A program made the position numbers and the translations under genes. A stretch of 64,000 bases of DNA, taken from Hymenobacter edaphi. Its GTDB lineage: Bacteria; Bacteroidota; Bacteroidia; Cytophagales; Hymenobacteraceae. The notes below the pieces were generated by a model. That model did not search any database, was not told the origin of the DNA, and saw only the letters and a program-made list of their open reading frames with translations. Below are positions 50,059 to 58,177 of the stretch, piece by piece. Numbering within the stretch: the stretch's first letter is position 1; every line of letters starts with the position of its first letter. The stretch lies in contig NZ_QHKM01000001.1 in the NCBI RefSeq assembly GCF_003258365.1, positions 1,116,001 through 1,180,000 of the forward strand, in the 5' to 3' direction.

Positions 50059-52377
50059 ATGCCCACCGACCTGCGCCTCTTCGGCATCCGCCACCACGGC
50101 CCCGGCAGCACCGCCTCGCTGCTGCAGGCCCTTGACGCCTACCAGCCCGACATCGTGCTGCTGGAGTGCCCCGCCGACGGCGAAAAGGCCCTGGCCGAAG
50201 TAGCCAACGCGGCCCTGCAGCCGCCGGTGGCCCTGCTCGTCTACAACCCCAGGCAGCACCAGCAGGCCACGTTTCTGCCCTTCGCTTACTTCTCGCCCGA
50301 GTGGCAGGCCGTGCGCTGGTGCCAGCAGCACGGCGCCCACCTGCGCGCCTTCGATTTGCCGATGACCCTGCGCTTCGCCCTGCCCGACTCGGTGGAACAC
50401 CTGCCCGGCGAAACCGCCGCGCCCGCGGACGAAGCCGCCCAGGCCGCCGAAAACGAAGCCGCGCCGTCAGGCTCCTCCTCTCCCTCGGAGAGGGGGCCGG
50501 CCCCGGCGGGGTCCCGTGAGGCGCCCCCGCTGCGCCTCGACCCCATTGCCCACCTGGCCCGCCTCGACGGCTACGCCGACGGGGAGCGGTGGTGGGAAGC
50601 GCGCATTGAGCACTCCGCCGGCCACGCCGACGCCTTCGCGGTGGTGCTGCAGATGATGACGGCGCTGCGCGAGGCGCTGGCCCAGCCCGAATCGGCGGAA
50701 ACGCTGCTGCGCGAGGCCTATATGCGCGAGACGCTGCGCACCACGCTCAAGCAGGGCTACCAGCGCGTGGCGGTGGTGTGCGGGGCCTGGCACGCGCCGG
50801 TGCTGCGCGCCGAGGGGCTGGCGGCCTACGCCAAGGACGACAAAGCCCGGCTGAAAGGCCTGAAGAAGGCGCCCACCGAAGCCACCTGGGTGCCCTGGAC
50901 CTACGAGCGGCTGGCCCGGCAGTCGGGCTACGGGGCGGGCGTTGTGTCGCCGGCGTGGTACGAGCTGCTGTTTGAGCAGCCCCACGCCGCGGTGGTCACG
51001 CACTGGATGGTGCGGGCGGCGCACCTACTGCGGGAGCAACAGATCGATGCCTCGTCGGCCCACGCCATCGAGGGGGTGCGGCTGGCGGAGGCGCTGGCGG
51101 CCGTGCGCGGGCTGGCCCTGCCGGGCATCGAGGAGCTGCAGGAAGCGGCGGTGAGCATCTTCGGGGGCGGCTACGCCGAGGTGCTGAGCCTGGTGCACCA
51201 GCAGCTGGTTATCGGCCAGAAGCTGGGCCAGGTGCCGGAAGAGCTGCCGGCCTCGCCGCTGCAGCAGGATTTGGCGCAGCACCAGAAAGCCCTGCGCCTC
51301 AAGCCCGAAGCCGCCGCGAAAACCCTGGCCCTGGACCTGCGCAAGGACACCGACCTGGGCCGCAGCCACCTGCTGCACCGCCTGCAGCTGCTGGGCATCC
51401 GCTGGGGCCGGCCGCAGCGGGTATCGGGCAAGAGCGGTACCTTCCACGAAGTGTGGGAGCTGCAGTGGAAGCCCGAGCTGGTGCTGGCCGTGCTCGAAGC
51501 CGGCCGCTGGGGCAACACCATCCTCGCGGCCGCCAGCGCCGCCGCCGGCCACCGCGCCAGCGAAGCCCAGGACCTGGCCCAGATCAGCCAGCTGCTGGAA
51601 GAGGCCCTGCGCGCCGACCTCGCCCCGGCCCTGCCGGCCCTGGTGGCCCGGCTCGAAACCATCAGCGCCGGCACCCGCGACGTGGCCCACCTGCTGGCCG
51701 CCCTGCCCCCGCTGGTGCAGGTGCTGCGCTACGGCAACGTGCGCCGCACCGAAGCCGGGCAGGTGGCCCAGGTGGTGCATCACTTGGTGCCGCGCCTCTG
51801 CATCTCGCTGCCCCGGGCCACCACCGGCCTCGACGTGGACGCCGCCCGCGCGCTGCTGGAAAGCCTCGAAGCCGCCCACCAGGCCGTGGCCCTGCTCCCC
51901 GACGCCGCCCAGCAGGCCGACTGGTACGCCGCCCTCGACGCCATTGCGCGGCAGCCGGCCAGCAGCGGCCTGCTGGCCGGGGCCGCCGCCCGCCTGCTCT
52001 TCGACGCCCAGCAGCTGCCCGCCGACGACACCGCCCGCCTGCTGGGCCTGGCCCTGGCCGCCGCCCAGCCCACCGCCTACGCCACCGCCTGGATCGAAGG
52101 CTTTCTGCGCGGTTCGGGCCTGCTGCTGATCCACAACCAAGTGCTCTTCGACCTGCTCGACGCCTGGCTGGCGGGCCTCGCGGAAGACGCCTTCCAGGAA
52201 ACCGTGCCCCTGCTGCGCCGCGCCTTTGCCGAGTTCAGCCCGCCCGAGCGGCAGCAGGTACTGGCCCTGGCCGTCAGCGGCCCCGGCGTCGGCCCCGCCA
52301 CCGAAGCCGTCGACCTCGACCTGGAGCGCGGCCGGCGGGTGCTGCCGGTGCTGCGCGAGCTATTGGGGGTGGCGTAG
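50059..52377 (+). CDS. DUF5682-family protein of MoxR/VWA cluster
   Basis: The 772-residue protein has an N-terminal domain (about 1-290) with conserved RLFGIRHHGPGSTASLLQALDAYQPDIVLLECPAD and YQRVAVVCGAWHAPVL. Its paired His/Glu motifs (HHGPG, LLEC, GAWH) recall the TIKI/TraB/EreA-like fold, which contains metal-dependent hydrolases and esterases; this link is inference. The rest (about 300-772) is helical, Ala/Leu-rich and without a recognised fold. At about residues 137-158 the coding frame carries a foreign-looking hairpin repeat (GSSSPSERGPAPAGSR). It lies 6 bp after the AT-rich gene and is separated from the VWA gene of its cluster by an M1 aminopeptidase gene on the other strand. Confidence 0.8.
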   Translation: MPTDLRLFGIRHHGPGSTASLLQALDAYQPDIVLLECPADGEKALAEVANAALQPPVALLVYNPRQHQQATFLPFAYFSPEWQAVRWCQQHGAHLRAFDLPMTLRFALPDSVEHLPGETAAPADEAAQAAENEAAPSGSSSPSERGPAPAGSREAPPLRLDPIAHLARLDGYADGERWWEARIEHSAGHADAFAVVLQMMTALREALAQPESAETLLREAYMRETLRTTLKQGYQRVAVVCGAWHAPVLRAEGLAAYAKDDKARLKGLKKAPTEATWVPWTYERLARQSGYGAGVVSPAWYELLFEQPHAAVVTHWMVRAAHLLREQQIDASSAHAIEGVRLAEALAAVRGLALPGIEELQEAAVSIFGGGYAEVLSLVHQQLVIGQKLGQVPEELPASPLQQDLAQHQKALRLKPEAAAKTLALDLRKDTDLGRSHLLHRLQLLGIRWGRPQRVSGKSGTFHEVWELQWKPELVLAVLEAGRWGNTILAAASAAAGHRASEAQDLAQISQLLEEALRADLAPALPALVARLETISAGTRDVAHLLAALPPLVQVLRYGNVRRTEAGQVAQVVHHLVPRLCISLPRATTGLDVDAARALLESLEAAHQAVALLPDAAQQADWYAALDAIARQPASSGLLAGAAARLLFDAQQLPADDTARLLGLALAAAQPTAYATAWIEGFLRGSGLLLIHNQVLFDLLDAWLAGLAEDAFQETVPLLRRAFAEFSPPERQQVLALAVSGPGVGPATEAVDLDLERGRRVLPVLRELLGVA
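50471..50520. repeat. hairpin repeat inserted inside the DUF5682 coding frame
   Basis: CCTCTCC-ctc-GGAGAGG (50477-50493) followed by GGGGCCGGCCCCGGCGGGGTCCCGTGAGG resembles a common intergenic repeat of such genomes. Here it is translated in frame as a Ser/Gly/Pro stretch. Confidence 0.55.
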
Positions 52378-52422
52378 GCTTGTTTCGCCGCAATCAGCCC
52401 CGCAGACCCGAGCCCGCGGCCA

Positions 52423-52642
52423 ACGGCAACACCCGGTAGTCATTGCGAGGCGTAGCCAATCCTTCTTCCAGCAGCAACGCCGCCACAATAGCTACAGACT
52501 TAAAACCGCCCCGCCCGAACCTGCACAACGACAGCGTTGGGCGGGGCGGTTGTGGGCAGTGCCGGTTGGGCCGTTGCGCCGCGAGCGAATGGGTTGGCCA
52601 GGCCTTCCTGCGGGTGCTCGGCTACGTATTGCAATGACGGTC
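52423..52642. repeat. degraded inverted-repeat element with internal terminator
   Basis: The 329-bp gap between the convergent DUF5682 and M1 genes holds no gene. The left end (CGGCAACACCCGGTAGTCATTGCGAGGCGTAGCCAATCCTTC) resembles the element at 62572. The right end (GGCTACGTATTGCAATGAC) is its partial inverse. Inside, ACCGCCCCGCCC/GGGCGGGGCGGT (52505-52550) is a strong terminator stem. Confidence 0.7.
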
Positions 52643-52706
52643 AGTAAACCGCAGGCAGGTTGCATCCCTGCTCCAAGGCGCCCCCGGCGCATGATACCTA
52701 CGCCCC

Positions 52707-55406
52707 TTACTGCCCCGTCAGCTGCTCGGCGCGCAGCAGGTCGTCGGCGGCTTGCTGGAGCTTGGCGCGCAGCCGGGGGTTGTACTGCGGATGCGCGGCC
52801 AGGAAGCCGCGGACGGTGCAGGCGGCGGTGGGCGTCTGGTAATAGCCCAGGGTGGCCTGCAGCCAGTTGTGGGGAAAGAAAATGTCGCCGGTCTGCTGAA
52901 TTTCCTCCAGCAAGGCCAGGCTCTGCGGCAGGTACTGCTCGGAGGCGGCCGCGCGCAGCGGGTGGTGCAGGTAGCCCAGGGCCGTTACCACCCAGGCCTC
53001 CTTTTCGCGGTTGTGCGCGTCGGCCAACGAGGCAAAGAAATGGTCGCGGGTGGCCTGTTCGGGGGCCAGGGCCGGCATGAGGAAGCGCAGGCGCTGCTGC
53101 CGGTCGGGGTTCTGGATGCGGGCGAGCTGCCGGGGCAGGATGGGGTCCGGGGCAGGGTAGTCGCGCACGGCCAAGGCCAGGGCCAAGGCGGTGTAGTCGT
53201 CCTCGGTGAGCTTGACGCCGGCGGGCGGCTGCTGCCCATCCCAGATCTGGTACAGCCGCTGCTGGGCCGTGCGGCTCAGCGCCACCGACTGATAGGTTTT
53301 GAACAGCAGCTTCTTTTGGTTCGGCGCGGGGTTCCGCTCCAGCGCATACCACAGCTCCTGTTCCAAGGTGGCGGCCAGGGCCTGGCGCTGCTCCGGCCGC
53401 AGAAACTTCCAGTACAGGTCGCCGAGCTGCGCGGTGAGCAGCTTCAGGTTCAGCTCCTCCGGCTCGTGCAGCAGGCGCTGCCGGTACACGTCGAGCAGGG
53501 TGCGCGGCGTGAGGTAGCGGCGGCTCAGCACGTTCTCGTAGAGGTTCACGTAGCTGGCCGCCCGCGCCACGGGGCTCGGTAGCAGAGCGAAGCGCTGGCC
53601 CAGCACCTGCCCCATTTCCTTGTAGCTGTAGCTGCGCGGCACCCCGAGCTGGTCGTCCACCGGAAACACGCCGTAGCCCAGGCCCGAGGAGTTGAACAGC
53701 ACGAACAGCGGCACCGGCTCCCCGGCGGCGGCGGGCACCGTCACCTCGGGCTGGGTCAGGTTCACCGTCAGTTCCTTGCTGCGGCCGTCCGGGTACACCA
53801 GCTGCACTTCGCAGCGCTGCGGCCAGAGGCGCGTGCTGCCGTCCTCGGCCCGCTGCGTGAGCGTGAGGCTGCTGATGCTGCCGCCGCTGGTGTGCAGCGT
53901 GTAGTCGAACACCGGGCGGCCGGGCTGGTTGACCCACACCTGGTTCCAGGCCTGCAGGTCGGCGGGCGTGCGCGCGTCCAGCATGCGGATAAGGTCGGGC
54001 CAGGTGGCGTTGCCGCGGGCGTAGGTGCGCAGGTACTCGCGCAGCCCTTCGCGGAAGGCGTCTTCGCCCATCAGCCGCTCCAGTTGGCGCATCATGATGG
54101 GCGCCTTGTGGTAGATAATGTTGCCGTAGAGCGAGCCAGCGTCCTGCAGGTTCGCCAGGGGCTGACGGATGGCATTGGCGCCGGCGGTGCGGTCCACGCC
54201 GTAGGCCGCCGGGAAGTGGTCCACCACGAACTTCAGGTCGTAGTTGGCCCCGGGCACGGCCACCTGGGTGATTTTGTCGGCCATGAAGTTGGCAAACACC
54301 TCCTTCATCCACACGTCGTCGAACCAGCGCATGGTCACCAGGTCGCCAAACCACATGTGGGCCGTTTCGTGGCTGACGAGGCTGCTGCGGGCCAGCAGCT
54401 GGTCCTGCGTCGCGCCCGCGTCCAGAAACAGCGTGCTGGCCTTGTAGTCGATGGCCCCGACGTGCTCCATGCCGCCGTACTGAAAATCGGGCAGGGCGGC
54501 GAAATCCAGCTTCTTAAACGGGTACGGAATACCGGTGTACTGCTCCAGGAAGCCCAGCGCGGCGCGGTGAATCTGGAAAATGGCCGGCAAGCTCAGGCGC
54601 AGCTTGTCCGCGTCGGTTTCGCGGTGCAGCAGGTGCAGATTGCGGCCCGCCACCGGCCCGACGGCGGCCGGGCTTTCGGCCGTCTGAAACCGCCCCGCCA
54701 CGAAGCCGAACAGGTAAGTGCTGATGGTATCGGACGGGGCGAAGAAGTAGGTAGTCGAGCCAGGGAGCAGCCCGTCAAGCTTTAGCTGGGTGGAATCCAG
54801 CGGGGCATTTGCCAGGGCCTGCCAGCCGGTGGGCACGTCAAGGGTAAGCTTGAACGAGGCTTTCAGATCGGGCTGGTCGAACACCGGGAAGACCGTGCGG
54901 GCGCGGTCGGGCACCAGCAGGGTGTAGAGAAAGTCGTCGTTGCGGTTCAGCGAGAGGTTGCCAGCCCGAAACTCGAGGCCGATTTCGTTGGCCCCCACCC
55001 GCAGCGCAGCGGCCGGGACGACCAGGTGCTCCGCGCGGTGGTCGATGGCCACGGCCCGGCCGTTGACCGTCAGGCGCCGCAGCCGCTCGGTCTGCTCCTT
55101 GAAGTCGAGCTGCAGCGGCTGGGCCGCCGATTGCAGGCGGAAGCGAATGACTTCAACGGCCTGAATATCGGCCTGCTTGTCGGCGGGCACTGTCAGGGCC
55201 AACGCGTAGCTCAGGCCGCTGAGCTGCTGGCGGCGGTACTCGGCCAGCCGGCGGCTCACGCCCGGCTCCACGGGCACGGCGGATGCCGCAGCTTCGGCTT
55301 CCCTCGGGGCGTCCAGGGGCCGGGCGGGGCGGGTACTGGTGCAGGCGGCAGGGGCCAGCAGCAGCCAAACGCTCCAGCTGCGCAGCGCACGAGGGCATCG
55401 GTTCAT
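52707..55406 (-). CDS. M1-family zinc aminopeptidase, lipoprotein
   Basis: The protein (899 residues from ATG 55406) has a lipoprotein signal (MNRCPRALRSWSVWLLLAPAACTS). Its gluzincin core has the exopeptidase motif GGMEHVGAIDYK (GxMEN variant with His for Asn) and HETAHMWFG...DDVWMKEVFANFMADK near residue 344, i.e. HExxH-x18-E. The N-terminal beta domain and the C-terminal helical domain (about 560-899) have the usual aminopeptidase N order. It should remove N-terminal residues from peptides outside the cytoplasm, anchored in an outer or inner membrane. It lies opposite and inside the MoxR/VWA cluster, so it is probably an unrelated insertion. It has a TAATTTCG -7-like box 22 nt upstream. 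Confidence 0.92.
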   Translation of the reverse strand: MNRCPRALRSWSVWLLLAPAACTSTRPARPLDAPREAEAAASAVPVEPGVSRRLAEYRRQQLSGLSYALALTVPADKQADIQAVEVIRFRLQSAAQPLQLDFKEQTERLRRLTVNGRAVAIDHRAEHLVVPAAALRVGANEIGLEFRAGNLSLNRNDDFLYTLLVPDRARTVFPVFDQPDLKASFKLTLDVPTGWQALANAPLDSTQLKLDGLLPGSTTYFFAPSDTISTYLFGFVAGRFQTAESPAAVGPVAGRNLHLLHRETDADKLRLSLPAIFQIHRAALGFLEQYTGIPYPFKKLDFAALPDFQYGGMEHVGAIDYKASTLFLDAGATQDQLLARSSLVSHETAHMWFGDLVTMRWFDDVWMKEVFANFMADKITQVAVPGANYDLKFVVDHFPAAYGVDRTAGANAIRQPLANLQDAGSLYGNIIYHKAPIMMRQLERLMGEDAFREGLREYLRTYARGNATWPDLIRMLDARTPADLQAWNQVWVNQPGRPVFDYTLHTSGGSISSLTLTQRAEDGSTRLWPQRCEVQLVYPDGRSKELTVNLTQPEVTVPAAAGEPVPLFVLFNSSGLGYGVFPVDDQLGVPRSYSYKEMGQVLGQRFALLPSPVARAASYVNLYENVLSRRYLTPRTLLDVYRQRLLHEPEELNLKLLTAQLGDLYWKFLRPEQRQALAATLEQELWYALERNPAPNQKKLLFKTYQSVALSRTAQQRLYQIWDGQQPPAGVKLTEDDYTALALALAVRDYPAPDPILPRQLARIQNPDRQQRLRFLMPALAPEQATRDHFFASLADAHNREKEAWVVTALGYLHHPLRAAASEQYLPQSLALLEEIQQTGDIFFPHNWLQATLGYYQTPTAACTVRGFLAAHPQYNPRLRAKLQQAADDLLRAEQLTGQ

Positions 55407-55427
55407 ATCGAATAGCGGGCAAAAGCC

Positions 55428-55435
55428 CGAAATTA
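55428..55435 (-). promoter_or_regulatory. probable -7 element (TAATTTCG) of the M1 gene
   Basis: The minus strand reads TAATTTCGGGC about 22 nt before ATG 55406, the same 11-mer as before the E1 gene at 8126. It is one base off TAnnTTTG. Confidence 0.45.
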
Positions 55436-55602
55436 GCCCAAACCCGCCCACTTGGCCCACCTTCGCGGAACGCGCGGCCCGGGCGGGAGTTGCCCGGGCC
55501 GGTTTTGCCTGCGTACTTGCCGCCCGGCCCGCCGGGCGGGGCACTTCCCTCCCATACCCGGGCGGCGCCTCGGCCCGCCCTTCACTTCTTGCTACCTGCC
55601 CT

Positions 55603-56727
55603 ATGCCCGCTGACCACGCCGCCCGCTGGAAGCTCGTCCTCGGCTCGGCCGCCGACGCCGACAACGCGGTGCCCCTCTCGCCCGACTACGGCCGCATGGA
55701 CGAAGTGCTGACCCAGCTCTACGACCAGCAAAACCAGGCGCGCCGTGGCGGGCTGGGCTCCTCCGCGCCCCGCGTGTCGCGCTGGCTGGGCGACATCCGG
55801 CAGTACTTTCCCGCCTCGGTGGTGGCCGTGATGCAGCAGGATGCCATGGAGCGCCTGGGCCTGAACGAGCTGCTGCTGGAGCCCGAAATTCTGCGCTCGG
55901 TGCAGCCCGACGTGCATCTGGTGGGCCTGCTCATGTCCCTGGGCCGGGTGATGCCCGCCAAGGCCCGGCACACGGCCCGCGAGGTGGTGCAGCGCGTGGT
56001 GCAGGAGCTGGAGCGGAAACTGGCCAACCCGCTGCGGCAGGCCGTGCTGGGCGCCCTGAGCCGGGCCGTGCGCAACCCGCGCCCGCGCTACCGCGAAATC
56101 AACTGGCATGCCACCATCCGGGCCAACCTGCGGCACTACCAGCCTGCCCAGCGCACCATCATTCCGGAGCGCCTCGTGGGCTACGGCCGGCGCGGGCAGG
56201 CGCTCAAGGAAATCGTGCTGTGCGTGGACCAGAGCGGCTCGATGGCGGCCTCGGTGGTGTACGCGGGCGTGTTCGGGGCGGTGCTGGCCTCCATCCAGGC
56301 GGTGCGCACCCACATGGTCGTGTTCGATACCGCCGTGGTCAACCTCACCGAGGAGTTGCAGGACCCGGTGGACCTGCTGTTCGGCGTGCAGCTGGGCGGC
56401 GGCACCGATATCAACCTGGCCCTCACCTACTGCCAGCAGCTCATCACCCGCCCCGCCGACACCATCCTGGTGCTCGTCAGCGACCTGTACGAGGGCGGCA
56501 ACCCGGCCGAACTGATCAAGCGCGCCGCCGCCCTCCAAGCCGCGGGCGTGACGCTGGTGGTCCTGCTGGCCCTCAGCGACGAGGGCGCCCCGAGCTTCGA
56601 CCGCGCCGTGGCCGAAAAGCTGGCCGCGCTGGGCATTCCGTCGTTTGCCTGCACCCCGGATAAGTTTCCGGCCCTGATGGCGGCGGCCATTCAGGGCCAG
56701 GACGTGGCGAAGGCGGCGCAACCCTGA
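55603..56727 (+). CDS. VWA-domain protein of MoxR/VWA cluster
   Basis: The 374-residue protein has an N-terminal helical region (about 1-195; RMDEVLTQLYDQQNQARRGGLG, RWLGDIRQYFPASVVAVMQQDAMERLGL) and a C-terminal von Willebrand A domain (about 200-365) with a complete MIDAS site: Asp209-Gln-Ser-Gly-Ser (VDQSGSM), GGGTDI and SDLYEGG. VWA proteins of this kind are partners of MoxR ATPases. Its MoxR gene lies 7 kb upstream beyond the inserted HEPN-like gene, DUF5682 and the M1 gene. Start ATG 55603 is chosen because MPADHAARWKLVLG has family character; the upstream frame is low complexity. Confidence 0.88.
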   Translation: MPADHAARWKLVLGSAADADNAVPLSPDYGRMDEVLTQLYDQQNQARRGGLGSSAPRVSRWLGDIRQYFPASVVAVMQQDAMERLGLNELLLEPEILRSVQPDVHLVGLLMSLGRVMPAKARHTAREVVQRVVQELERKLANPLRQAVLGALSRAVRNPRPRYREINWHATIRANLRHYQPAQRTIIPERLVGYGRRGQALKEIVLCVDQSGSMAASVVYAGVFGAVLASIQAVRTHMVVFDTAVVNLTEELQDPVDLLFGVQLGGGTDINLALTYCQQLITRPADTILVLVSDLYEGGNPAELIKRAAALQAAGVTLVVLLALSDEGAPSFDRAVAEKLAALGIPSFACTPDKFPALMAAAIQGQDVAKAAQP

Positions 56728-56748
56728 CGCGCCCTCTCAGCCCCGCTC

Positions 56749-56817
56749 GCAGGCCCCCAAGCGCCGGACGGCCCCGCTACGAGCAGTAGCGGGGCCGTCC
56801 GGCGCTTGGGGGCCTGC
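56749..56817. terminator. 32-bp perfect hairpin between convergent VWA and lipoprotein genes
   Basis: Arms 56749-56780 and 56786-56817 are perfect reverse complements with a 5-nt loop (GAGCA). It is one of the longest perfect stems in the window, bidirectional, with no T tract. Confidence 0.95.
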
Positions 56818-56823
56818 CGCGAA

Positions 56824-58176
56824 TCAGGGCGCGTGGTAATACACCCCGCTGTCGGTAATCAGCATCAGCGAGCCGTCGGCCTTGACGAAGTAGTTGTAGA
56901 TGCGCGGCGTGAAGCCCGGGGTGGCCAGCGCGTAGCTACCGGGCGTGCCGGCGTACACGCCCGGCGTGAGGTTGCCGAGCACCACGAAGTACAGCCGGTT
57001 GCGGGCCGAGGTGATGTTGTAGATGGAGTGGGACGTGTGCGTCTGGGGCGTGTAGAACGAGCTGACGGTGCCGGTGAGCGAGGCGGGGTTGAGCACGGCC
57101 AGCAGGGCGTCGCCCGAGCCGACGACCAGGTTGCCGGTGTGGTCGACGGCCAGGGCCGTCACCTGGCTGCGCACGTACTGCGCGGCCGGGGTCTGGCGCA
57201 GCCAGTTGCTGCCGTTGTCGGTCGATTTAAACAGGTTGCTCCATTTGTCCACCAAAAACAGTTCGCCGCCGGGCAGGCGGGTCAGCAGGCTGTACTGCTC
57301 CCAGTACTGGCCCGCCACGAGCTGCTTGCGCCAGAAGCCCCCGTTGTTGGTGCTGCGGTACAGCCCGTCGTTGAAGAAGCTCACAAACACGTTGTTGTCC
57401 TCCGCCACCAGGTCGATGGGGTAGCGGTGGTCCAGGATGCCGTTGTTGACGGCCGTCCAGGTGGCGCCCTGGTCGTTGGAAACGTGTACGCCGCTGTTTT
57501 CCATCAGGGCGTACACGGTGCCGCGGGAGTTGCACTTCAGAAAGCGCACGTAGTCGTTGACGGCGGGCAGCGGCAGCAGACGCCAGTTCACGCCCTCGTC
57601 CTGCGACGCGTAGCCCTTGCCGCCCATGACCATGTAGAGCCGGCCCGCGCAGTTGCAGATGCTGCTCTGCAGCCCCCCGCTCATCGGCTCGCCCCCGCAG
57701 GCGCGCACCCAGCCGCTGCCCTGGCGGGCCGTGGCCCGCGCACTCACCGAGTCCAGGGGCGTGCACTGGCCCTGGCTGGGGTCGGCGCAGCTGGCATCGA
57801 ACAGGTAGAAGGTGGTTTTCTGCTGCAGCAGGTCGCAGCCCAGGCTCCAGCGCACCCGGATGCGCCCGCGCGCGTCGGCGCGCAGCAAGCCGCGCGGCAT
57901 GCCCCAGTTGTTGGCGGCTTCCACGTAGCCGTTGCCGGTCAGGCGGTAAGACACGAGGTAGCCGTTGGCCGGGGCATTGCCAGCCGGCTGCACCTGCAGC
58001 ACCACGCTGTCGGGCACGAAGGCGCCGAAGGTGCCGCTCTGGGTGCCGCCGCGCACCAGCGTAAGCCGGGCCGGGACGGGGTCGGTCGGGCGGGGGTCTT
58101 CCTTTTTCTTTGGTTCGCAGCTGCCCAGGGCCAGCAGGGCCGCGCCGGTCAGCAAGCCGGCAAATAACTTGATCAT
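56824..58176 (-). CDS. BNR/YCF48-like exported lipoprotein
   Basis: The 450-residue protein has a lipoprotein signal (MIKLFAGLLTGAALLALGSCEP). An Ig-like N-terminal domain (about 40-155) is followed by a beta-propeller of BNR-like repeats (about 185-450): SQDEGVNWRLLPL, VSNDQGATWTAV, STNNGGFWRKQL, STDNGSNWLRQT, the Asp-x-Gly-x-x-Trp signature. There is no catalytic sialidase motif. It starts 1 bp after the stop of the larger upstream gene of the same kind, so the pair is one operon. The function is probably binding or structural and is unknown. Confidence 0.82.
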   Translation of the reverse strand: MIKLFAGLLTGAALLALGSCEPKKKEDPRPTDPVPARLTLVRGGTQSGTFGAFVPDSVVLQVQPAGNAPANGYLVSYRLTGNGYVEAANNWGMPRGLLRADARGRIRVRWSLGCDLLQQKTTFYLFDASCADPSQGQCTPLDSVSARATARQGSGWVRACGGEPMSGGLQSSICNCAGRLYMVMGGKGYASQDEGVNWRLLPLPAVNDYVRFLKCNSRGTVYALMENSGVHVSNDQGATWTAVNNGILDHRYPIDLVAEDNNVFVSFFNDGLYRSTNNGGFWRKQLVAGQYWEQYSLLTRLPGGELFLVDKWSNLFKSTDNGSNWLRQTPAAQYVRSQVTALAVDHTGNLVVGSGDALLAVLNPASLTGTVSSFYTPQTHTSHSIYNITSARNRLYFVVLGNLTPGVYAGTPGSYALATPGFTPRIYNYFVKADGSLMLITDSGVYYHAP

Positions 58177-58177
58177 C

